Assembly: GCA_030590405.1 (NCBI GenBank)
Contig: JAUUYO010000093.1
Location: 1-11,903 of the forward strand
Reading direction: 5' to 3'
Source of the DNA: Kangiellaceae bacterium
GTDB lineage: Bacteria > Pseudomonadota > Gammaproteobacteria > Enterobacterales > Kangiellaceae
DNA: 11,903 bases
Shown here: in pieces, positions 1 through 6,244 of the stretch
Layout: every line of letters starts with the position of its first letter
How positions within the stretch are numbered: position 1 is the stretch's first letter
Notes under the pieces: model-generated
What the model saw: only the letters and a program-made list of their open reading frames with translations
Told to the model about the DNA's origin: nothing
Database searches by the model: none
Translations under genes and position numbers: made by a program

Positions 1-2319
1 CGTTGTTTTTACAAATGGATCTGCGGATAAGAATCGACCAAGCCGAGGATCGTAAACTCGACCGCCCATATGAATAAGACCTGCTTCATCAATATGTTCA
101 TGCCCTGTATAACCCCGCCTAAAATCCTCTACCGAATAATCCAACGCAGAATCAATAATATCAAACTCAGTTTGTAAATAGCTGGTTTCATCCCGCCTTT
201 GCCCCCAAGGGTCATAACTAAACTTTTTAACTAAGTCGCCATTAATATCAGTAATTAACTCCACTGAACCTAAGTGGTCTCTGTGCAAAAATTCTAAACT
301 ACGAACGCCTGTTTGAGTAATCAAGGTTTCGAGTGCAACACCTTCCATATGCCGCAGAACTTTAGTTAAACCACCATTTTCACTAATGAACTCTACATTA
401 CCAACATATAAAGTTTCTTTAACCGTACCATCCGACGCGGTATCTACCCGCTTAAAGCGACTCCCACCTAGACCATAATAATATTCAATCTGATGGTTTT
501 CATTGGTCGAAATGCTAACCGGTTTATCGTTGGTATTGTATTGCACGGCATTACGACCACCACCAGAAATCATATTGCCATTAGCATCGTAACAGTAGTT
601 CTCACTACCTGCGGTAGTCACCGCATGAGGCCCAGCCTTAAAGCCACACTGCGTTTGACCATATTGATAATTACCAATACCCGTTTTAAAGCTCATGTTG
701 CCTAGGTGATCGTAGTTGACATTAAAATTAGCAGTCTGTCCATTGAATACCGTAGTCCAATCATCCAGGCGATTGATAGTGTCGTAGTTAAACGTTTCTT
801 TCATATCAACGACAAGATCTTCTCGGGAACTCAAGTTACCTAAGCTGTCAAAATTAAACGCATCACTTTGCAAAATGGTTGCGCCCTTGCTGGCCATTAT
901 GGCTTCTAAGGTTCCGTCATTTTGATCATAAGTACTATAGTTAACCACTCCGTTTCCATTTTCAAATACCGCTGTATTACCAATTGAATCGGCGTTCAGG
1001 AACTTCCATAGTAAAACGCTGGATTGAAGATCGGTTTTTGAGACCAGATAATTATCATAATATTCGTACGCAATACCCGCATTAGTATGACTGGCGTCAT
1101 AAGTTTCTTTTACTCGGAATAAATCATCATAAACCACATCATTGTATAAACTGCGTCCGCTAGTAAACGAGGTTTTCTGTCGAATCATTTGCGACATGAT
1201 ATTGTAAATAATTTCGCTGGTAATACCGTTAACTAAATCTTCTTCTTTTTGTAGCAGTCCTAAACCGTTTTCTGCTAAATCATAATAAGATTTTATATGC
1301 GAATCGATTACATTGTTGGCGTAGTCTGTATAGGTTATTGATTCTGTCACTCGCCCAAGCGAATCATAATAGCTAACGGATATTTGGTTTTTGTTATCCT
1401 TTTGCCACACTAACTCACCGAGCGAGTTATACCTGTATTTGACTTGCCCTTTATCTGGATCATTCATCGATATCTTTCGACCTAAATGATCGCTAACAAT
1501 GACCGTATCCAAATTGCCGCTATCACCTGAAATACTACTATGCTGTCTGCGTACTAACTTGAGCGTTCCTAACGCGTCATATTGATAATTAACCACCTGA
1601 CCATCTGCATCGCTCATTTCAACCAGCTCACCTAGTGCATTAACCGTTTTGGTGGTAGTGGCGCCTGCCGGATTAGTAATGCTGGTACTAAAGCCGCTAT
1701 AACTTGTGGTCCACTCCGATCGATCTGCGCGGTAATGAGTTGTTGGTCTACCTTGAAAATCGGAAACAAAACTGGCGTAGCCTTGTGGCGCACTGGGATT
1801 AGTGAAATCCGTGATTGGTGTTAGCTCACCTTCAAAATGCGCTCTGGATTCAATAACCTTTTGGCCTTTATTGTTATAGCCATATATTTTGTGTACCCAT
1901 TCGGTTTGCACGCCCGAGCAAATACCACTATTACCTTGGGTGTCATAGCAAGTTAAGTTCTCGGTTTTTTCTTCAATTTTTTGGCCTAACGCATCAAAGT
2001 AAAGAACAGAGTTGGGACCGTGAGACGTGATAATCTCCTCTTTGTAATAGGCACGTGCAGGACAATCTGAGACTTGACTACAGTAGATCTTGTCGGTCGT
2101 GGTATAGGTACCATCGGGACTATTTTGGAAATTTAACCGACCCAAAGTGCTGTAACCTAAATAAGATGTTTGTCCATTTGCCGATGTTTCACTGATCTTT
2201 GTACCGAAGATATTGTGATAGCTTGTACTCGTTACAATAACGCCGTCAATAGAAGGATAATTCGGATATGCGTAGCCAAAGGTTGGATATCGACCAAGAC
2301 TGTCATATTCTACTTGAAA
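1..2319 (-). CDS. RHS/YD-repeat protein, N-terminus lost, C-terminus beyond the left edge
   Basis: I scanned this frame codon by codon and it is open for all 773 codons, from a TAA at 2320-2322 to the window edge. It is a chain of YD repeats, for example YDSLGR, YFDALGQ, YQYDALGTL, YRYNSLGEL, YYDSLGRV, NYDHLGN and CYDANGN. These lead into an RHS core with DHLGSVELITDINGD and YDPWGQ (about 200-290), then RVYDPRLGRFLSADP (about 10-66). In RHS polymorphic toxins this last motif is the autoproteolysis and processing end of the shell, followed by a variable toxin tip; here the window ends 4 codons later. No good start exists: the frame opens mid-repeat (QVEYDSLGR) right against a transposase relic, and the first in-frame ATG lies near 1615. 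The N-terminal targeting region is therefore missing. The absence of stops suggests a recent truncation or an assembly join. The family assignment is secure; function is probably lost or remodelled. Confidence 0.88.
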
Positions 2320-2595
2320 TTAGTGGGGTCACATCTTTCTTTGCCGTAAAAGGTGATAATGTTATCCATCAAGTAATAGGCGTAAACGTTCCATTGATAG
2401 CGTTTGCAGAGACCTGCTCTAGAACAGAAAAAAATAATAGCGATCTGCTTTAGTATCAAATATAGCCTGCTGTGCATTTCCGCGTGAGGTAGTGTGGTAT
2501 ATCGCTCCAGGATATTCTATTCGAATTTGTCTAGCCATAAGGTACGGCATCACATTAGACATAGTAGAGCAAAGAAAGACGTGTCACCATTAATT
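2318..2595 (-). mobile_element. Internally deleted RAYT (Y1/HUH transposase) relic with terminal inverted repeats
   Basis: The ends, 2318-2344 and 2569-2595, form an imperfect inverted repeat matching at 23 of 27 positions; both outer ends read AATTA. Between them lies the beginning of a REP-associated tyrosine transposase gene, cut off straight after its HUH motif and followed directly by the other terminal repeat. The unit is thus a MITE-like deletion derivative that cannot encode its own transposase. One end abuts the interrupted yeiP gene and the other abuts the interior of an RHS frame. The outer edge on the yeiP side is blurred by a 12-bp tandem repeat that reuses the terminal ATTAATT, so I could not define a target duplication. 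The boundaries come from the inverted repeat and could be off by several bases. Confidence 0.75.
2330..2538 (-). pseudogene. REP-associated tyrosine transposase, N-terminal remnant with several lesions
   Basis: From an ATG at 2536-2538 (an upstream in-frame ATG is at 2548-2550) the frame reads MARQIRIEYPGAIYH, then TTSRGN and a DRYYFF segment. These are hallmarks of the Y1_Tnp/RAYT family, whose members typically begin MARP.RIEYPGA.YHV.SRGN. The frame then meets a TAG at 2419-2421. Homology continues in another frame as LCKRYQWNVYAY and YLMDN. One missing base near 2360 puts the conserved HYHLL motif, which carries the two catalytic histidines of the HUH nuclease, into a third frame. A few codons later the terminal repeat begins, so the catalytic tyrosine and the C-terminal half are absent. 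It is a dead gene; the family call is firm because four separate conserved blocks occur in order. Confidence 0.8.
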
Positions 2596-2695
2596 TGCCC
2601 ATTAATTTGCCCATTAATTCCACATGTTTCACCAGCAACAATTTGCCGTTATATTCTACTGCGATACCGCGCTTTAATTCACTTGCTTTTGGCAT
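2555..2695 (-). pseudogene. yeiP: Elongation factor P-like protein YeiP (EfpL), 5' fragment
   Basis: The ATG at 2693-2695 follows a Shine-Dalgarno GAGGG (GAGGGCAAAATG). The first 26 residues begin MPKASELKRGIAVEYNGK and continue LLLVKHVE, matching the start of YeiP/EfpL, an EF-P paralogue that helps ribosomes through difficult proline-containing sequences. The normal protein is about 190 residues with three beta-barrel domains. Here the homology stops inside domain I, before the loop that reaches the peptidyl transferase centre. Translation then runs through a 12-bp tandem repeat (LMGKLMGKL) and the transposase relic end to a stop at 2555-2557. The rest of yeiP is not in this window: the far side of the relic is RHS sequence. 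The fragment cannot be functional. Identification rests on a short stretch, but one that is characteristic of the family. Confidence 0.72.
2589..2619. repeat. 12-bp tandem repeat at the yeiP/relic junction
   Basis: The unit ATTAATTTGCCC occurs at 2589-2600 and 2601-2612, followed by a partial ATTAATT at 2613-2619. The first copy overlaps the terminal repeat of the transposase relic. Because 12 is a multiple of three, the yeiP frame is kept through the array. Confidence 0.9.
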
Positions 2696-2710
2696 TTTGC
2701 CCTCTGCTAC

Positions 2711-2739
2711 ATTATTATTAGATTTAATTATCTTTCCAA
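2711..2739 (-). promoter_or_regulatory. Possible sigma70 promoter of the yeiP fragment
   Basis: On the minus strand TTGGAA (2734-2739) and AATAAT (2711-2716) are separated by exactly 17 bases. They match the -35 consensus at 4 of 6 and the -10 consensus at 5 of 6 positions. The site lies 15 to 45 bases before the yeiP ATG and beyond the stop of the upstream gene. AT-rich sequence makes chance matches common. Confidence 0.3.
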
Positions 2740-2769
2740 CAGAGCAGAAAATACCAGAAATAGGCGATT

Positions 2770-3480
2770 TTACCAAGGCTTAAGTGATTTTATACACTCC
2801 AGGGAGCGCCCATAGTGATACTCAATTTGACTATCGCTATATTGGTAGCGCTTGCCAGCGGGACAAGCCTCGCGAGCGATGCAGTGGCATTGGCAGCGGG
2901 AATCAGATTGAAGCCGATATTGGCTACATTTATCAATCGAGAATTGCCCCTTGTTTAAACTAGAATAATCAGTTAGAGCATTGGCGGGACAGGCTTTAAT
3001 GCAGTCTTTACCGGCGCAAATAATACATGGGCTTTTATGCTGGGCAATCTTTGAAGGTACAAATTGGCTGTTGGCCACAACCGCAACCCGATAAGCAAAC
3101 CAACTGCCATACTCATCGTTAACTCCGATTTTCATCGGTGAATCAAAATGCCAGCCAGCAGCTTTTCCCAAAGCTTGCAGGTTAATCGGCTGAGCGCCAG
3201 GATAGATGATTTTTATAGTCGTCGACAGCAAGGCATTTTGAAAGTGTTTGTGTAACGGCTTGACGGTTAAAATCGTCAAGCGGATCGTTTGAATCTTTAA
3301 TCTGCTCGTTTACCTGAGTCCACAAGTTTTGGCCGGAGTGGCCAATCAGAATCAGTTTTTGGTATTTTTCGATATCGACAATAAAGAGTTTCAGATTGTC
3401 GATGATGGCATCCGATAATTCAGAAATCGATAAAATGGCCTAAAGGTTTAGTCCTTTGGCTGTCAGCTCATCACCATCAA
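2770..3480 (-). pseudogene. 4Fe-4S ferredoxin-type protein, broken by a stop codon and a frameshift
   Basis: The C-terminal part (2770 to about 3210) has a classic iron-sulfur motif CIICAGKDCIKACP (CxxCx4CxxxCP) and a second cluster of cysteines CQCHCIAREACP. Upstream it carries PGAQPINLQALGKAAGWHF and GSWFAYRVAVV, as in uncharacterised proteobacterial ferredoxin-domain proteins of about 220-250 residues. The N-terminal part (ISELSDAIIDNL, LILIGHSGQNLWTQV, DDFNRQAV) lies in another frame. Dropping one base from the A5 run at 3210-3214 (minus strand) restores continuity as DDYKIIYPG. A second lesion, an in-frame TAG at 3440-3442, interrupts LTAKGLNL-AILSI. No in-frame ATG was found before it, so the 5' boundary is uncertain. 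A TTG at 3277-3279 opens the downstream frame, but its first residues are out of frame with the homology. The exact redox role is unknown. It lies 12 bases or more after the SEC-C gene, possibly once in the same transcript. Confidence 0.75.
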
Positions 3481-3492
3481 AAATGTTCTTTA

Positions 3493-3828
3493 TTAGGCGC
3501 CACAGCATTTTTTGTGTTTTTTGCCACTTCCACAAGGGCAAGGATCGTTTCGTCCTGCTTTGCTAGCGCTATGGGTTTTGACATTCTTATCTTGCAGAAA
3601 CTCTAGATCGCGAATATTCTCATCTTGCTCTGCATCCACAGTAATATCGCCAATCCATTTATTATCTGCAAGAATGGTCTCAAATTCCTGTTTTCGCTCC
3701 TCAGTTTTCACCCTTATTTGCGCTGGAGCTTTTTTTGTACCTAGACGGGCTGTTTGACTGCCTCCAATAGAACCGCTGCCACGCTCATTATTGTTATTTG
3801 CTTTACCGTCATAAAAGAACTTGGACAT
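3493..3828 (-). CDS. SEC-C motif zinc-binding protein, PBPRA1643 type
   Basis: This small protein (111 residues) starts MSKFFYDGKA and ends in a SEC-C metal-binding motif, GRNDPCPCGSGKKHKKCCG, with the Cys-x-Cys and Cys-Cys/His pattern that binds zinc in the SecA C-terminus and many standalone proteins. The overall layout is a basic N-terminus with TARLGTKKAPA, a central WIGDITVDAEQDEN segment and a C-terminal SEC-C. It matches the SWIM/SEC-C family named after PBPRA1643, common in marine gammaproteobacteria; its function is not established. I chose the ATG at 3826-3828 because AAGGTG lies 6 bases before it; a GTG at 3835-3837 would add three residues but overlaps that ribosome site. The gene looks intact and stands alone between btuB and a decayed iron-sulfur gene. 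Confidence 0.88.
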   Translation of the reverse strand: MSKFFYDGKANNNNERGSGSIGGSQTARLGTKKAPAQIRVKTEERKQEFETILADNKWIGDITVDAEQDENIRDLEFLQDKNVKTHSASKAGRNDPCPCGSGKKHKKCCGA

Positions 3829-3973
3829 AAATATCACCTTAGGGATGAGGGGGCCGATTAAGTATCGTTTAAACTTAAATCAGCTAAGTAAGATGTAGCA
3901 ATGATACTGACTTAGCCATAAACACGCAATATTTGGGTTACTTTATGTAAAATACAAGACCACTGATTTTCAG

Positions 3974-4005
3974 CAAAGCTCGTCACATTAATGCAGCGAG
4001 CTTTG
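3974..4005. terminator. Inverted repeat after btuB, possible hairpin terminator
   Basis: CAAAGCTCG (3974-3982) and CGAGCTTTG (3997-4005) form a perfect 9-bp stem. The 14-base loop contains the self-complementary CATTAATG. It begins 19 bases past the btuB stop. A smaller CTGAAAATCAG follows on the minus strand. There is no run of T after either stem, so it is not a textbook intrinsic terminator; it may block exonucleases or be a Rho-associated 3' end. Confidence 0.45.
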
Positions 4006-4023
4006 ACTAAAAACAGAGCTAAA

Positions 4024-5889
4024 TTAAAAATTTAAATATTGAACCGAAACAAACACTTGCTGACCAGCAGCATTGTAATTGGCAATAGTTGGAGCCTCTG
4101 CATCGGTGTAATCACTGACTTTAAATTTGAGTTTCAATTGGTCACTGTGATGATAGGTTGCCCCCAAATTAACATTGATATAACTTTTTAAGGTGACTGG
4201 CTGGAATGTATTAAAGTCGGTATCGGGTCGATTGCCAATATAGTTTAACTGTGTGAAGAAAGAAAAAGCCCCCAAATCAGCGATTAACTCGTAGCCATAA
4301 TGCTCTTTAGCACGTCGAATTAATTGAACATCTTTAGCCTGGCCAGTAAATGGGTCGATACTTTTATCTGTGGCATCAACATGACTCGCAGTAAATTTAT
4401 GAGTAAGTTTTCCCATATTGTATTGATATCCAACTTCATAACCGGACAGCTTAGCCTGGTCCACATTAAAAGGTGCAAAACCGACATTGGGGTCAAATTT
4501 AAAGGCAATTAACTGGTCGACCTTATTTTCAAAAAAGGCGATTAATAACTGATGATTGTCGGTATTCCAACGCACTAAAAACTCATTATTGTACGACTCT
4601 TCACTAATCAGATTTTTATTGCCAAACCCTGGGAAATAAAGATCATTGAAAGTGGGAGCTTTAAAACCTTTTGCTCGGCTAGCGGCTATAGTTAAGTTAT
4701 CCAGCATGTGATAACCAAGACTTACATTAAAGGTATTAACCTTATCAATCGATTCAATTTCATCACGGCGTAGTGCTGCTTCTGTTACCAACTTACCGAA
4801 TTTCATTTGAGTTGAAATAAAAACAGATTCCGTCGATCTTCTTTCTTCATCAAATTGAAAGTTTTTAGTATTGCTTAAGTCATCGGTAAATCTTTCGAGT
4901 CCACCGGTAAAACTGATGACATCGCTTAATTGATATTGTGTTAATAGATTGAATTGATTGCGTTTAGTGTCAAATATTGATTGAGGCCCTTCAGCAATAT
5001 TTTCCAGGTTATCACGACTTTGCTTAACGCTAAATTGAGTCAACCATTGGTCAACCGTGTAAGAATAACGAATATTCCAGAAGTAGTTTTTATAGTCAGT
5101 TTCATCCGCACCGAAATTATTATCAAATTCGCTATTACCCTGATCAAGCTGGAAAACCCAATCAAGGTCGGTATCAGATGCAATCTCATAGTCCCCTCGA
5201 ATCGCAGCAGAAATGCGGTCGTATCCATCATCATCTGGCTGACTATCGGCAGAAAATTCAGAAGAGTCATCAAAGGCATCAAATCCGTCAGACTTTTCAT
5301 AACTAAAAGTCACCGTGTTAGTTATTTTATCGCTACCAAAGCCAAAACTTAAATCTGTTATAGCCGAACTATTTGAACCGATAGTCGCTTGCACTGAGTA
5401 TTCGCCCTGATTTAATCGACGAGTAAAGATCTGAATTACCCCCCCAATGGCATCGCTTCCCCAAAGCGAAGCTCGCGGCCCTTTGACCACTTCAATTCGT
5501 TCGATTTGAGCCACAGGCATGCTAGAAAATGACTTGTTACCCAAAGTTGCTGAGCCAACCCTCACTCCATCGACAAGTACCAGGGTATGGTCTGAATTAG
5601 TTCCGCGAGTAAATAGCGATGATGCTTGACCCGCCCCACCATTATGAACAATATCTAGCCCTGCAATTGATTCCAATAAATCAGTGATCGAAGTAGGCTG
5701 TATTCTTTCAATATCTTCACGAGTAATTACCTCAACCGCCGCCAAGATATCATTGATATCTTGCTCGGTTCGATTGGCTGTAATAACGATTGTTTTATCG
5801 TCGCTGACTGGCTCATCAGCAATAACAAAAGGGGAAGATGCGATCGCGAAGATTGCCGCGAAAGTTTTAAAACTAGATCGGTTGTACAT
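4024..5889 (-). CDS. btuB: BtuB, TonB-dependent outer-membrane cobalamin receptor
   Basis: A full-length receptor of 621 residues. Residues 1-24 are a signal peptide (hydrophobic AAIFAIASSPFVIA, cleaved before DEP). A TonB box KTIVITA at 32-38 contacts TonB and is followed by the plug domain (about 40-150: ITREDIERIQP, LFTRGTNSDHTLVLVDGVRV, IERIEVVKGPRASLWGSDA and IGGVIQIFTR). The rest is the 22-strand beta-barrel, ending in the aromatic F typical of Omp85-inserted barrels. BtuB binds corrinoids at the cell surface and moves them to the periplasm using TonB energy; the periplasmic binding protein there is probably the neighbouring BtuF. The ATG at 5887-5889 has AGAGG 7 bases upstream. A cobalamin riboswitch in the leader makes the substrate assignment strong, since many TonB receptors otherwise look alike. 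It appears to be its own transcription unit after the REP-like hairpin. Confidence 0.95.
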   Translation of the reverse strand: MYNRSSFKTFAAIFAIASSPFVIADEPVSDDKTIVITANRTEQDINDILAAVEVITREDIERIQPTSITDLLESIAGLDIVHNGGAGQASSLFTRGTNSDHTLVLVDGVRVGSATLGNKSFSSMPVAQIERIEVVKGPRASLWGSDAIGGVIQIFTRRLNQGEYSVQATIGSNSSAITDLSFGFGSDKITNTVTFSYEKSDGFDAFDDSSEFSADSQPDDDGYDRISAAIRGDYEIASDTDLDWVFQLDQGNSEFDNNFGADETDYKNYFWNIRYSYTVDQWLTQFSVKQSRDNLENIAEGPQSIFDTKRNQFNLLTQYQLSDVISFTGGLERFTDDLSNTKNFQFDEERRSTESVFISTQMKFGKLVTEAALRRDEIESIDKVNTFNVSLGYHMLDNLTIAASRAKGFKAPTFNDLYFPGFGNKNLISEESYNNEFLVRWNTDNHQLLIAFFENKVDQLIAFKFDPNVGFAPFNVDQAKLSGYEVGYQYNMGKLTHKFTASHVDATDKSIDPFTGQAKDVQLIRRAKEHYGYELIADLGAFSFFTQLNYIGNRPDTDFNTFQPVTLKSYINVNLGATYHHSDQLKLKFKVSDYTDAEAPTIANYNAAGQQVFVSVQYLNF

Positions 5890-5900
5890 TGTTTTACCTC

Positions 5901-5921
5901 TAATCTGGATGATCCAGATTA
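5901..5921. promoter_or_regulatory. Perfect palindrome next to the btuB ribosome-binding site
   Basis: TAATCTGGAT (5901-5910) and ATCCAGATTA (5912-5921) are exact inverted copies around a single G. On the mRNA the palindrome ends at the base before the GAGG ribosome site (5897-5900). With a realistic loop it gives a stem of about 8 bp. It may be part of the riboswitch expression platform or a dimeric protein operator. Confidence 0.55.
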
Positions 5922-5927
5922 ATGTTT

Positions 5928-6115
5928 GACGCCCGCCGCGTCGGTTTTATGATTTTGAACAGCGACTACTTGATGCAGAATTGACTGTTCACCTAATTGT
6001 CAATCAAGCCGGTCTCCGGACTTATCTGGGTTAATTTTTGATACAAACAAAATTAACCAGCTTCACCGTTGCGGGGGCAGTGTTGGAATTTCACCAACTT
6101 CCCGAATATCCAATT
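5928..6115 (-). ncRNA. Cobalamin (adenosylcobalamin-class) riboswitch controlling btuB
   Basis: The minus strand carries the conserved blocks of this RNA in order. They are GGGAAGTTGGTGAAATTCC (6085-6103), the signature CTGCCCCCGCAAC with GGTGAAG (6061-6080), a long AT-rich stem (GGTTAATTTT with AAAATTAACC, about 6030-6059), and GTCCGGAGACCGGC (6008-6021), equivalent to the usual GCC-GGAGACC-GCC block. Downstream, 5928-5942 forms GACGC-GGCGG-GCGTC. This is a likely P13 hairpin whose GCGGG could pair with the CCCGC of the L5 loop, the kissing contact that couples B12 binding to repression in class I switches. The btuB start lies 39 bases further on, so control is probably at translation initiation. 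The aptamer proper is roughly 6000-6115; the outer P1 ends are uncertain. The call is firm; the expression mechanism is inferred. Confidence 0.95.
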
Positions 6116-6179
6116 CAAACTCGGATCACTCGATTGTTTTGATATCCATATCGATTTAACTCCTGAATTTTTTTCTCCG

Positions 6180-6244
6180 GTAGGAACGTCCGTCCCGGCG
6201 CGAATTTTTCTAAACCAATTCGCGGCACGGAGGCGCACTCCTAC
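6180..6244. repeat. REP-like palindromic repeat overlapping the btuF stop
   Basis: On the minus strand this 65-base unit starts GTAGGAGTGCGCCTCCGTG and ends GACGGACGTTCCTAC. Its arms pair as GTAGGA/TCCTAC at the base and CGCGAATT/AATTCGCG near the tip, with mismatches between. It resembles the short GC-rich intergenic repeats (GTAGGAGC...CGCGAATT) scattered in many gammaproteobacteria. The btuF TAG is formed by its first bases. The hairpin separates the salvage operon from the btuB leader and could end or stabilise the upstream transcript. Confidence 0.75.

Noticed and set aside
2494..2721. Plus-strand frame over the relic and yeiP fragment with a repeated ICPLICPLI motif
   Set aside because: It reads the 12-bp tandem repeat and the complement of yeiP; the minus strand carries the recognisable homologies.
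3210..3214. Programmed frameshift in the iron-sulfur gene
   Set aside because: The A5 run lacks a heptameric slippery site or visible downstream pseudoknot, and a second nonsense lesion in the same gene favours decay.
3838..4023. Promoter for the SEC-C gene (TTGTAT and AAATAT about 17 bases apart on the minus strand)
   Set aside because: The -35 match is only 3 of 6 and the region is AT-rich; I see no convincing site.
4981..5352. Plus-strand 123-codon frame opposite btuB
   Set aside because: Antisense shadow of a well-supported receptor gene; no recognisable motif or ribosome site.
6053..6238. Minus-strand 61-codon frame over the riboswitch and REP-like repeat
   Set aside because: It lies entirely across the aptamer and a palindromic repeat; the translated sequence resembles no protein and is explained by structured RNA.
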